The notes under the pieces are model-generated. The model made no database searches. It was given only the letters and a program-made list of their open reading frames with translations, and was not told where the DNA came from. 64,000 nt of DNA. Origin: Acidobacteriota bacterium. GTDB taxonomy: Bacteria; Acidobacteriota; Terriglobia; Acidiferrales; UBA7541. Both the position numbers and the translations under genes were made by a program. Where the stretch lies: positions 124,001 to 188,000 of the forward strand of contig JAJPIE010000012.1 in the NCBI GenBank assembly GCA_021324935.1, read 5' to 3'. Positions 53,630-62,725 of this stretch are shown piece by piece (positions within the stretch are counted from its first letter, which is position 1; every line of letters starts with the position of its first letter).

Positions 53630-56539
53630 TCAAAACGTCAATTTGAATCCCAATTGGGCGGCGAAGGGGATGCCCACAGTCGTGCCCGGGCCGAAGAAAT
53701 CACCCAAAGCGCCGGCGGGAGTCCGCAGTTGGTTCAGGCTGGTGATTGGCACGGCGCATGCCGGGGTGGGACATAGTGCGGTGGCGTTGGCCAGATCATT
53801 CACAGGGATGGGCAGCGCCGAAAGATTGGTAACGTAGTTCGCTCCCGGATTGTTGCGGTTAAAAACATTGAAGAACTCGGCGAACGGGGTTATCGACCAG
53901 CGATCATGAATGCTAACTGGCCGGCTGACACGTAAATCCATTTGGACGTAGGGAGTGCCACGAAGTTCATCAAGAGTGGTTTCGGTGCCGTTTACGACGG
54001 CGCGCGTGCCTGCCGGTGTGGTGAGCGTGAAGGGCCGGGCGCTTTCGGCCTGAGCCAGCGCAGATAATTCGAAGCCACCGGGCAATTCGAAACGGCCCAC
54101 GAGGACGAACCGGTGGCGCGCGTCCTCGCCGGAGGGGCCGTAGTCTCCGGGCGCAAATGCGTTTTGCGGATCGCAAACGCCATTTACATAGTCAAAAAGT
54201 TCCCCGAGTACACATCCCCAGGTTTGCGCCTTAGAGAAGGTGTAATGAGCCGTGAAGTGTGCGCGCCGGGCGACGTTTCCTTGGAGGCGAAGCGAAAGCG
54301 CGTCGTAGACCGAGCGATTGTCGCTGCGGAATACGTTTGCTTGCGGGAATGCGTAATTCCGGTAGGCGTGCATTCCCGTTTCATGGGTGTAATCGGCACT
54401 GACAAGCCAATTTGCCGAAAGCATGTGCTGTATCCCTGAGGTGGCGTGCAAGGCGTAAGGCGTGTGGTAGTTCGGATCGATCAGAGATGGCGCAGGAGCA
54501 GGATACGCGCCGCTGAGTGTCCCGCCATTGACCGCCTGGAATGCAGTGACCCATGCGTTCTGCGCAAGGTCGTCGTAGTACAAGCCGGCGCCGGCACGCA
54601 GAACTGTCTTCTTGCCGCCACCGAAGGACCAAGCCATGCCCACGCGTGGAGCAATCGCTTTTCGATAGTCGTGCGGGATCCCACTGACAAGTCCCGTGGC
54701 AAGGGCAGGATTGAAGTTTTGATCGCGGCCAGATGCGAGAAACAATCCAAAGCTCGTGTCATAGCGGAGACCGTAGCTCACGGTCAACTGCGGCCGGATC
54801 CGCCAGGAATCTTCCGCGTAGAAACCGAGCCGCTGGACGTCTTGTGAAAAGCTTCCATCGGTGGCGGGAGTTGCGCGGCAATCAATGCCCAGAGGGATGG
54901 GCGGGGCGCAATTCGCGCTTGCGTAGAATTCGGCGGGATTCGCAGCGTAGAACGTTGGATCCTGAGTGTAAGTCAATAGGGTTTCGGCGTTGGCGGTCAG
55001 CGCGCCGCTCAAAACGGGTTCATGAATCAGATTGACGCCGAATCGTACCGCGTGGGTGCCAGCCGAGTGAGTCACGTCGTATCGAACCTGATATTTTTGC
55101 TGATTGCGTAATACCGGAAACGCCGAGATGCCGGTCACAAACTGATTGTCGCCGTAGGTTTCAAATCCCGTGATCGTGCTGGATGTGGTGGTGAAGGGAA
55201 ACGCCAGCGCGAAACCCTGGGTCTCGTTGCGCGTCTGAGTCAAATGCAGGGCGCTGCCACTCAGCACGAGGGAGCCTGACCAAGAAGGCGACAAAGTCTC
55301 CTGTTGCCCGAGCACCATGCTGAAATAGTTGTTGTGCGAAGTCACTCCCGTGGAAGGCAGCGCGCCTTGCTGCACCAGTGCGTTGTGCTGCGTGTAGGTA
55401 TCCAGTGCGCTGCGCAGGAACCATCGCGAGCGGTCCGATTGCGCCCAATCCAGCCGGCCGGTATACAAATAATCGCGAAACGGAACCGGCACGCTGTCCG
55501 GATCGGCGATGCTCGAAACTCCAGGAATCAGGCCCTCCTTTGCCAGTTGCGATAATGCGGCAAATTGTCTGCGGCCTGCTGGACTGTAAGCAATGCTGGC
55601 ATCTTCATGGACATACTCGAGTGAAGTAAAAAACCACAGACGATCCTTGAGAATCGGACCTCCCAATGTGCCCACGTAATTCTGCCGCGAAAAAGGCTGC
55701 TTCGGATCGGGCACCGGATTATCAATCGGAAATCGCGCGTTGAGCGCGGCGGCACGTTCATAAAACGCGAAGTCCCCATGCCACTCATTGCTGCCGCTTC
55801 TTGTGGTGATGACCACGGATCCAGCCGTCGTGCCTCCCGTGTCGGCATCCATTTGCGCAGTGCGAAAGGCGAACTCCTGCAAAGCGTCGGGGGAAAAATT
55901 TTGCAGGAAGCCGCCGATGTAATCGTCCGAATTATCGGCGCCGTCGACGGAAACTGCATTGTTCAAGCCGGAACTTCCGCCCGTGGAAACGGCGGTGATG
56001 CGCGCCTTGGTGGGATCGGAGGGCTCCACGGGCTCGGTGCCGGGCGCGAAATACGCAATGTTGGCAAAGCTCCGCGCGGCAAGCGGAATTGATTCCAGGT
56101 CCTGACGGTAGATCACGGCCTGGTGCACGGTACTGGAGGTCTCGAGCTCAGCGGAGGTGACCGATCCCGTGGGCCGCACCAGAACTTCCTCCTTTACTTG
56201 GCTGGGTTCAAGCAGGATGGTGATCTCTCGGGTCGAACTCACGGAGATGACCACGCTGGCATGTACTTCGGCGAACCCCCTGGCGCTAACGCTCAAGTCA
56301 TAAGAGTCGGGGGGAAGATTCTCCACGCAAAATTCGCCCCGCGAGTCCGAGCGGATCAGACGTGTCAAGGATTTGCCGGCCACGTCGAGTGCAATGTCGG
56401 CTCCAAAGATTCGGGCCCCGCTTGCATCCTGCACGCTGCCGCAAAGCGCCCCCAGCGGATTTTGCGCTAGAACCGCCATCGCGAAAAGGCCATTGGCAAG
56501 GCATAGCAAACTGGCGCGGGTTATTTGGGTAAGGCTCAT
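53630..56539 (-). CDS. Oar-like TonB-dependent receptor
   Basis: 969 residues, complete. Signal peptide (RASLLCLANGLFAMAVLA), CarboxypepD_reg-like domain at about 28-115 (GALCGSVQDASGARIFGADI ... DLSVSARGFAEVHASVVISV), plug region at about 130-260 (GGSSGLNNAVSVDGADNSDD, DGADNSDDYIGGF), and a barrel to the C-terminal strand ending AQLGFKLTF. SFGGGKKTVLRAGAGLYYDD and SWRIRPQLTVSYGLRYDTSF are barrel-family features. Shorter than many family members. It lies downstream of the S9 peptidase on the same strand, suggesting a peptide-related substrate, but that is weak evidence. Confidence 0.9.
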   Translation of the reverse strand: MSLTQITRASLLCLANGLFAMAVLAQNPLGALCGSVQDASGARIFGADIALDVAGKSLTRLIRSDSRGEFCVENLPPDSYDLSVSARGFAEVHASVVISVSSTREITILLEPSQVKEEVLVRPTGSVTSAELETSSTVHQAVIYRQDLESIPLAARSFANIAYFAPGTEPVEPSDPTKARITAVSTGGSSGLNNAVSVDGADNSDDYIGGFLQNFSPDALQEFAFRTAQMDADTGGTTAGSVVITTRSGSNEWHGDFAFYERAAALNARFPIDNPVPDPKQPFSRQNYVGTLGGPILKDRLWFFTSLEYVHEDASIAYSPAGRRQFAALSQLAKEGLIPGVSSIADPDSVPVPFRDYLYTGRLDWAQSDRSRWFLRSALDTYTQHNALVQQGALPSTGVTSHNNYFSMVLGQQETLSPSWSGSLVLSGSALHLTQTRNETQGFALAFPFTTTSSTITGFETYGDNQFVTGISAFPVLRNQQKYQVRYDVTHSAGTHAVRFGVNLIHEPVLSGALTANAETLLTYTQDPTFYAANPAEFYASANCAPPIPLGIDCRATPATDGSFSQDVQRLGFYAEDSWRIRPQLTVSYGLRYDTSFGLFLASGRDQNFNPALATGLVSGIPHDYRKAIAPRVGMAWSFGGGKKTVLRAGAGLYYDDLAQNAWVTAFQAVNGGTLSGAYPAPAPSLIDPNYHTPYALHATSGIQHMLSANWLVSADYTHETGMHAYRNYAFPQANVFRSDNRSVYDALSLRLQGNVARRAHFTAHYTFSKAQTWGCVLGELFDYVNGVCDPQNAFAPGDYGPSGEDARHRFVLVGRFELPGGFELSALAQAESARPFTLTTPAGTRAVVNGTETTLDELRGTPYVQMDLRVSRPVSIHDRWSITPFAEFFNVFNRNNPGANYVTNLSALPIPVNDLANATALCPTPACAVPITSLNQLRTPAGALGDFFGPGTTVGIPFAAQLGFKLTF

Positions 56540-56654
56540 CCCAGGGTTCTGGATCCTCTGCGTTCCGCAAGGAACAACCGGATGAAGGAAGTATAACCCG
56601 GCAAAACCCGGGCAACGAAAACCCGGGTGCTGTAATACCCGCGAACATTCGTGT

Positions 56655-58685
56655 CTATTTCAAGTAATCGTCAAACCACGCGACAGTGCGCCGAATAACA
56701 TCGCGCTGGTGTTCCGGCTTAGCAAACATGTGACCCTCGTGTTGATAAATGACCAGTTCGGTTTTCACGCCGAGGGTGTTCAGCGCGTGCCAGAACTCGT
56801 AGGACTGTGGCGTGGGGCACTCTCCATCGCTGTCGCCCACGATGATCAGCGTTGGCGTCTTCACATTCTTGACAAATGTAAGCGGTGCGCTGCGGGCATA
56901 TACTTCAGGATCGTCGTAGACCGACTTACCAAAAAACGGAATCATCCACTTGTCGATTTTGTTTTCGCCGTAATAGCTGGACCAATTGGCAATGCCCGCG
57001 CCGGCCATCGCCGCTTTAAACCGGTCGGTTTGCGTAACGCCCCACATGGTCATGTAGCCCCCGTAGCTCCAACCGGTGAGGCCGAGGCGCTGTGGATCGA
57101 CCGGCGCCACGCGAATTGCTTCATCGACGCCGGCCAAGATGTCGCGCCAGTCGCCGTAGCCAAAATCCCGAACATTGGCTTGCGTGAATGCTTCGCCTTC
57201 GCCAAAGCTCCCACGCGGATTGGGCACGAGCAGGAAATAGCCGTGCGCGGGCAACTCCATCTGGTATTCAAAAGCGCTCGGCCAGGTAGACTGCACACCA
57301 AAGCTTGGTCCTCCGTGAACACTGACAACCATCGGATATCTCTTTGTAGGATCAAATTTGGCCGGGTAAATCAACCAGCCCTGCACGTCGAGTCCATCAC
57401 TTTTCCAGTGCAGGCTCTTCGCTTCACCCCAAGAAGGCTTCACACCCGCATTCCGCTTCGTCAATGGCTGCCATTTTCCGATCGAGCCGGCCCAGATTTC
57501 CGGAGGCGCACTGAACGAACTGCGGATAAAGGCGGCCTTGGAACCGTCCGCGCTGAGTGAAACGCTGGTGGCCCAGTATCCGAGCGTCAGCAATTCCGGC
57601 GCGCGATACAAGGTTTCGATTTGTCCTGTTACGGGATCAATTTCCGAAATGGCGGATTCGCCTTGGAGATTTTCCGCGTCCATCAGTTTTCCGCTGCTCG
57701 TCCATGTAAGCAAAGATGCTGAGGCTTTGCGGCCAGGAGTCAAGTTGCGTGGTTCGCCACCCGCGACCGGCAGGAGAAATACATCTCCGCCAACGGAATC
57801 TTCGTCGCTCATCAGCCCTTCAATAAAAGCCACGTATTTACCGTCCGCGGAAACTACCGGTCGCGCAATCTGCAGTTTCGGCTTGTAAATGGGTTTCATC
57901 TGGGCGGCGGCGGTATCAAGGGAATAGAGTTCCGCGATCCACCAGTTATTGTCTCCGTTACCTTTGGCAGCGGTCAGGAGAATCGTTTTGCTATCCGGCA
58001 CCCAATCATAATCGTAGATATAGGTATCGGCGGGCGTGACCTGGCGAAGCTTCCCCGTCGCCGGATCGATGATCGCCAATCGTTGCTCAAAAAAAGCATC
58101 TTTGATTTCGCCGGTTTCCGGAGTTTCCGCCACTAAAGGACCGGCTTCGCGGGTGGCATTTTCCGTGAATAACACGGCAATCGTTTTTCCGTCAGGCGAC
58201 CATTTCGGCGTGGCCAGAAATCCCTTGACACTCGTCAATCTTTTCGAAGGCGACCCGTTCAGCGTGCTGACGTACAGTTGCGACTGGCCGCTCTTCGCGG
58301 CATCCGACAGAAACGCGAGTTGTTTACCGTCAGGCGACCAAGCCACGCCATCCTCAACGGCGTGCGCCGTGGGCGTGCCCGCGGAGATGCGTACGGGTTT
58401 ATTGCCGCCGGAACAAGCGCCCACGAAAATGACCGACTTACCTGCCAGGCTCCCCGCTGCATCGGTTAGGGTCTCCACCCAGGCCACCCGCTTTCCATCT
58501 GGAGAGATTGCCGTCTGCCGAAAATTCCGCGCGGCAAACAAGCTTTCTTCCGCGGGCTTGGAACCAGGTCTCGCTGCGGCCTTTGCGGCTGTTGTGACCT
58601 GTTTGGATTCTCGACCGGCGCCCGCAATGCTGCCAGCCAGGCAGAGTAGCGATATCGCCACCATTCTGTTCCCATGCAGTTTCAT
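56655..58685 (-). CDS. Exported S9-family prolyl oligopeptidase
   Basis: 676 residues from MKLHGNRMVAISLLCLAGSI at 58685, a signal peptide. An N-terminal WD40-like beta-propeller (repeats such as QTAISPDGKRVAWVETLTD, GVAWSPDGKQLAFLSD, TPKWSPDGKTIAVLF) covers about 45-400, and an alpha/beta hydrolase the rest: nucleophile GWSYGGYMTMWG, Asp in IIVGDSDGECPTPQS and His in QHEGHMFAKPEH. Acts as a dipeptidyl- or acylaminoacyl-peptidase, releasing N-terminal units from peptides. It is divergent from the Tat-type aminotransferase gene. Confidence 0.92.
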   Translation of the reverse strand: MKLHGNRMVAISLLCLAGSIAGAGRESKQVTTAAKAAARPGSKPAEESLFAARNFRQTAISPDGKRVAWVETLTDAAGSLAGKSVIFVGACSGGNKPVRISAGTPTAHAVEDGVAWSPDGKQLAFLSDAAKSGQSQLYVSTLNGSPSKRLTSVKGFLATPKWSPDGKTIAVLFTENATREAGPLVAETPETGEIKDAFFEQRLAIIDPATGKLRQVTPADTYIYDYDWVPDSKTILLTAAKGNGDNNWWIAELYSLDTAAAQMKPIYKPKLQIARPVVSADGKYVAFIEGLMSDEDSVGGDVFLLPVAGGEPRNLTPGRKASASLLTWTSSGKLMDAENLQGESAISEIDPVTGQIETLYRAPELLTLGYWATSVSLSADGSKAAFIRSSFSAPPEIWAGSIGKWQPLTKRNAGVKPSWGEAKSLHWKSDGLDVQGWLIYPAKFDPTKRYPMVVSVHGGPSFGVQSTWPSAFEYQMELPAHGYFLLVPNPRGSFGEGEAFTQANVRDFGYGDWRDILAGVDEAIRVAPVDPQRLGLTGWSYGGYMTMWGVTQTDRFKAAMAGAGIANWSSYYGENKIDKWMIPFFGKSVYDDPEVYARSAPLTFVKNVKTPTLIIVGDSDGECPTPQSYEFWHALNTLGVKTELVIYQHEGHMFAKPEHQRDVIRRTVAWFDDYLK

Positions 58686-58822
58686 CTGGAATCTCCCGAA
58701 TGCGCGGAACCCTTGCAAAGGTACGTTATTCACATTCACCCCGGACTGCAACCTTCGCCACGAATTTCTTACCCAACTCCCCAGCCGGCGATAGAATCCC
58801 TCCGGGGTTTGCGGAGGCAGCT

Positions 58823-60115
58823 ATGTGGGACCGGCGGGACTTTCTTTCTTCCTTGATGGTGGGTGCACTGCCAGCTCTTTCGTGGAATTCGGCAAAGGAT
58901 GATCTGTTCGCTGGGATCCCGGAGAAACTCCCCGACAAGTCGCTGTACGAAACAAATGAAGAGGTCTATTGGTCGGAACTTCGCCGCCAATTTCTGATCC
59001 CGCGCGACGAGGTGTATTTGAATAACGGCACGGTTGGCTCTTCACCTGCGCCCGTGCTGCGTGCTGTGATCGAGGGATATCGTAACGCGGAACGACTTGC
59101 GCAATCGGATCCGGAGGACTATCCAATCTGGGGGTACGCGGCTTGGAACGAGTTCCGGGATCCGCTGGCCGAATTCGTGGGGTGCAAGCGCGACGAAATC
59201 GCACTCGTGCGCAACGCCACGGAAGCAAACAGCTACATCGCAAACGGACTGGATCTGAAGGCTGGCGAGGAAGTATTGATGACGGACCAGGAGCATCCCG
59301 GCGGAGAACATCCCTGGAACCTAAAAGCGAGACGTTACGGGATTGTAGTGAAAAAGGTGGAATTGCCCAAGCCCGTGCCAAATGCCGCTGCTGTATTGAA
59401 CCTGTTTGAAGATGCGCTCACTCCACGCACCCGTGTGATCTTTTTCAGCCACATCCCGACGGTAACGGGCACGGTTTTGCCCGCAAAGGAATTGTGTTCG
59501 CTTGCTCGTTCGAAAGGGATTCTCTCCGCGGTCGATGGCGCACACGTACCCGGGATGATGAAGCTGAACATTCACGAAATTGGCTGCGACATGTACACCT
59601 CCAGCCCCCACAAGTGGTTGCAAGCGCCGAAAGGCTGTGGATTTTTATATGTCCGCGACGAAGTGATCGACCGCCTATGGAATACCATTGTCACCGAAGG
59701 CTGGGACGAGCCAAAACTCCGCGCTGAACGCTTCCAGCGCATCGGGAGTTCCAACGTGCCCGTTCTTTGCGGTTTGAAGGCTTCCATCGAACTCGCCAAC
59801 GAAATCGGCATGGATCGCATTGAGAAACGCCACCGCCAGATGGCCGATTACATCTTGCAGGAGATGACCAAGCGCGGCGTGACATCCTGGACGTCGCCCG
59901 ATCCCGCTCTCCGCTGTGGCATTTCCACCGTAAGCGTGGCGCCAAACAAAATGCCGGAAATGGAATACTGGATGTGGAAAGAAAAGAAAATCCGCATCCG
60001 TGGCGGGGCACCTCACAAGGTTCGCCTCTCCACCCCTTATTACTTATTGCATCAGGATATAGACCGCTACCTTGCGGCCTACGACGAATATCGTTTGGCT
60101 CATCCATCAGCTTGA
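58823..60115 (+). CDS. Class V aminotransferase-fold PLP enzyme with Tat-type signal
   Basis: 430 residues from ATG 58823 with GGAGGCAGCT immediately ahead. The N-terminus MWDRRDFLSSLMVGALPALS has the twin-arginine RRDFL motif before a hydrophobic segment, so export in folded form via Tat is predicted. The PLP-binding Lys is in TSSPHKWLQAPKGCGFLYV near residue 260, with AVDGAHVPGM and NNGTVGSSPAPV upstream, as in isopenicillin N epimerase-like and related desulfurase-fold proteins. The substrate is unknown. Exported PLP enzymes are uncommon. Confidence 0.85.
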   Translation: MWDRRDFLSSLMVGALPALSWNSAKDDLFAGIPEKLPDKSLYETNEEVYWSELRRQFLIPRDEVYLNNGTVGSSPAPVLRAVIEGYRNAERLAQSDPEDYPIWGYAAWNEFRDPLAEFVGCKRDEIALVRNATEANSYIANGLDLKAGEEVLMTDQEHPGGEHPWNLKARRYGIVVKKVELPKPVPNAAAVLNLFEDALTPRTRVIFFSHIPTVTGTVLPAKELCSLARSKGILSAVDGAHVPGMMKLNIHEIGCDMYTSSPHKWLQAPKGCGFLYVRDEVIDRLWNTIVTEGWDEPKLRAERFQRIGSSNVPVLCGLKASIELANEIGMDRIEKRHRQMADYILQEMTKRGVTSWTSPDPALRCGISTVSVAPNKMPEMEYWMWKEKKIRIRGGAPHKVRLSTPYYLLHQDIDRYLAAYDEYRLAHPSA

Positions 60116-60217
60116 GTTGTCTATCTCACAAATGCGGCATCCATCCGGCGGGAAAACCCGCTATTCTGGAATCGGTTAATTTAGCATTTTCACCGAACGG
60201 CTCGGGGACAAGGGGAA

Positions 60218-61411
60218 GTGACCATTCGCTCCACGATCAGGTGCTCGTGTTTCGTCGCTCTATGGGTTTTGTTGGCAACTTCGGCTGTCTTCGCTCAGGA
60301 GAATTATTCGCGCTTTGAATTTGGCGCCGAATACTCCTTCGTTCGCCTGACGAGCACGGACCTGGGCGCGACAAATTATTCCGGCTTTGGCGGCCGCTTC
60401 GATTGGAATCTCAACCGGCGCCTGGCGCTGGAATCTCAACTCGATTTTTTTCCGGAGCATCTGGTTCCTCTACTCAGTATTCAGGGCGGGCAAACGATTC
60501 AGGCGGTCTTCGGAGTCCGCGCAAAGGTCGTTCAGACACGGCGCATTTCGGTTTTCGGGCTGGTGCGTCCCGGATTCTTTCACTTCACGGACGCTCTCTA
60601 CAGCAATCCGAACTCGAGCACGGGCTTCAGCACGCGGCCCGAGACTCATTTTGCAATGAACATCGGCGGTGGCATCGAATATTACGTTTCACCTCGCTGG
60701 GTGTTCCGCGCGGATATTGAGGGCAATCCTTACCGCGTGCCGAATTCGACGATCAGTTCCCCCGGCGGCGGCAGCAAATTTCATGCGGGTGAAATTGACG
60801 ACACCACGCGGTTCAGCCTCGGAGTGGCTTATCGCCCCGGTGCCTTGATCGAAAATGAGGGAGAAACTAAGGTCTCCGGCAAGTGGGAGCTTGGTCCGCT
60901 TTTCTCCACGATGTGTATCACCCGAGAAGGAGTAAACGATGGCGTGCGCAACGAGCCGGGCGTTGGGGGTTTCGCGTCGTACCGCTTGTATGGCGTATTT
61001 TATTTTGACAGCGACCTGCTCTATTTTCCGGGCGGCTCCAACTCTTCGGGGCCCCACGACGGCGGAACGATCCTGCAAGGCCTCTTCGGATTGAAAGGCG
61101 GAGTGCGCCGCAATCATTTCGGAATCTTCGGAAAAGTGCGTCCGGGATTCCACAGCTACTCGGAGGCCCTGAGCAGCATATCGCCGACCGGCAGCTACGG
61201 GTACGACCGTTCGACGAATTTCGTATTGGACCTGGGTGGCATCGTGGAAATCTATCCCTCCGAGCACGGTACTCTGCGTTTTGAGGCAGGCGACACGCAC
61301 ATCTATTTCGTCACGCGCGACATCAATATCCCCGGCGGTACACAAACCTTCGGCGGCGGAAAATTGCGGCACACCATTCAATTCACTACAGGCTATGGCT
61401 GGCGTTTCTGA
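60218..61411 (+). CDS. Outer-membrane beta-barrel protein with two similar modules
   Basis: 397 residues from GTG 60218, with AAGGGGAA just ahead. Signal peptide (CSCFVALWVLLATSAVFAQ). Two modules of about 180 residues each run barrel-like strands: module 1 has FGVRAKVVQTRRISVFGLVR and PGFFHFTDALYSNPNSS, NIGGGIEYYVSPRWVFRAD; module 2 has LFGLKGGVRRNHFGIFGKVR, PGFHSYSEALSSISPTG, DLGGIVEIYPSEHGTLRFE. The paired motifs show internal duplication. Possibly OmpA-like 8-strand barrels. Function unknown. Confidence 0.78.
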   Translation: MTIRSTIRCSCFVALWVLLATSAVFAQENYSRFEFGAEYSFVRLTSTDLGATNYSGFGGRFDWNLNRRLALESQLDFFPEHLVPLLSIQGGQTIQAVFGVRAKVVQTRRISVFGLVRPGFFHFTDALYSNPNSSTGFSTRPETHFAMNIGGGIEYYVSPRWVFRADIEGNPYRVPNSTISSPGGGSKFHAGEIDDTTRFSLGVAYRPGALIENEGETKVSGKWELGPLFSTMCITREGVNDGVRNEPGVGGFASYRLYGVFYFDSDLLYFPGGSNSSGPHDGGTILQGLFGLKGGVRRNHFGIFGKVRPGFHSYSEALSSISPTGSYGYDRSTNFVLDLGGIVEIYPSEHGTLRFEAGDTHIYFVTRDINIPGGTQTFGGGKLRHTIQFTTGYGWRF

Positions 61412-61441
61412 GGTTCGATCCCGTTGTATCTTGAGGACTAC

Positions 61442-62110
61442 ATGACGCAAGAAATTTGGGAATCGGTGGATGAATACTTCGGTGAATTGCTGGTACGGGA
61501 AGACGAAGCGCTCAAATTGGCGGTGGTATCGTCAACAGCGGCCAACTTGCCTCCGATTCAAGTGTCTGCAGCGCAGGGCAAATTTCTGCACTTGCTGGCT
61601 CGGATCATCGGCGCACGGAAGATTTTGGAAATTGGGACGCTTGGGGGCTACAGCACGATCTGGCTGGCCCGTGCGTTGCCGGATGGCGGAAAGATCGTCA
61701 CGCTGGAAGTAAGCCAGAAACATGCCGACCTGGCGCTGAAGAACCTTGCCCAAGCGGGAGTGAACGGAAAAGCCGAGTTGCGGTTGGGCAAGGCGTTGGA
61801 CACTTTGCCGAAACTATCCGCCGAGGGCCGGGGTCCTTTCGACCTGATCTTCATCGACGCCAACAAATCCAATATGCCCGAATATTTCGAATGGGCTTTG
61901 CATCTCTCGCGCCCCGGAAGCGTGATCGTCGCCGACAACGTGGTTCGCAAGGGCGCAATCCTCGACGCTAACAGCGACGATGCGGATATCCAGGGCGTGC
62001 GGCGTTTTGTCGAAATGGCTGCGAGGGAGAAACGCGTGAGTTCCACTGTACTGCAAACGGTCAACGCCAAAGGCTACGACGGGTTTGCCGTGCTTTTGGT
62101 TTTAAGCTAG
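61442..62110 (+). CDS. SAM-dependent O-methyltransferase (methyltransferase family 3)
   Basis: 222 residues from ATG 61442, which has AGGACTAC ahead; a TTG six codons upstream is less likely. SAM motif ARKILEIGTLGGYSTIWLAR near residue 57, DLIFIDANKSNMPEYFEWAL near 137 (metal-binding Asp), VIVADNVVRKGAILD near 165 and the C-terminal GYDGFAVLLV. The catechol/caffeoyl-CoA O-methyltransferase-like group; the acceptor is unknown. Convergent with the carbonic anhydrase gene, 19 bases apart. Confidence 0.9.
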   Translation: MTQEIWESVDEYFGELLVREDEALKLAVVSSTAANLPPIQVSAAQGKFLHLLARIIGARKILEIGTLGGYSTIWLARALPDGGKIVTLEVSQKHADLALKNLAQAGVNGKAELRLGKALDTLPKLSAEGRGPFDLIFIDANKSNMPEYFEWALHLSRPGSVIVADNVVRKGAILDANSDDADIQGVRRFVEMAAREKRVSSTVLQTVNAKGYDGFAVLLVLS

Positions 62111-62129
62111 TAGCCACCGCCAACAAAGC

Positions 62130-62630
62130 CTAGTTTGGCTGGACTTCACTGAGGCGGCCACTGGCCACGTCGTAGACGAAGCCGCGGACCGTCACCTTCT
62201 TCGGAATCCACGGGTGTGTGCGCAGCTTCTGCAACTGCTGGCGCACGTTTTCCTGAACATCCCGGAAAGCATAGAAAAATGCGGGGGCAATCGCCGCCGT
62301 GCCCGCCTGATTCTGGATCCGCTTCCGCAGATCGTCATCCGTGGTGAGCATCAAACCGCAATCCGTGTGGTTGATCACCATAAATTCTTCGGTTCCCAGC
62401 AGGTAGTGCGAAATGAGCAGGGAGCGCAGCGAATCATCGGTGACGATTCCACCCGCGTTGCGAATGATGTGGGCATCTGCCCCTTTCAAGCCAAGAGTTA
62501 CGATTTGCAGGCGCGTATCCATGCAGGTCAGAACCGCCAACTTGCGCTCGGGGCGCGGAGTCAGCCGGCGCAGTTCGTGCGTGCGCGCATACGCTTCGTT
62601 TGCAGCAAGGACTTCATCGATTACGCTCAT
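62130..62630 (-). CDS. Beta-class carbonic anhydrase
   Basis: 166 residues, short even for beta-class enzymes. Zinc and catalytic residues: KLAVLTCMDTRLQIVT (Cys, Asp-Arg dyad) near residue 36, HIIRNAGGIVTDDSLRSL near 54, and MVINHTDCGLMLTT (His and Cys ligands) near 88. Hydrates CO2 to bicarbonate in the cytoplasm; no signal peptide. Small single-domain forms of this type occur widely in bacteria, sometimes annotated as YtiB-like. Confidence 0.9.
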   Translation of the reverse strand: MSVIDEVLAANEAYARTHELRRLTPRPERKLAVLTCMDTRLQIVTLGLKGADAHIIRNAGGIVTDDSLRSLLISHYLLGTEEFMVINHTDCGLMLTTDDDLRKRIQNQAGTAAIAPAFFYAFRDVQENVRQQLQKLRTHPWIPKKVTVRGFVYDVASGRLSEVQPN

Positions 62631-62725
62631 AGCGCAGTTAGTTTACCGCAACCTCTGCCGAATGGCACTTCGCGCCCGCGGTTATGCCACTTTATTCAGC
62701 CGGACTTTCGAAAACGGAATGTAGC

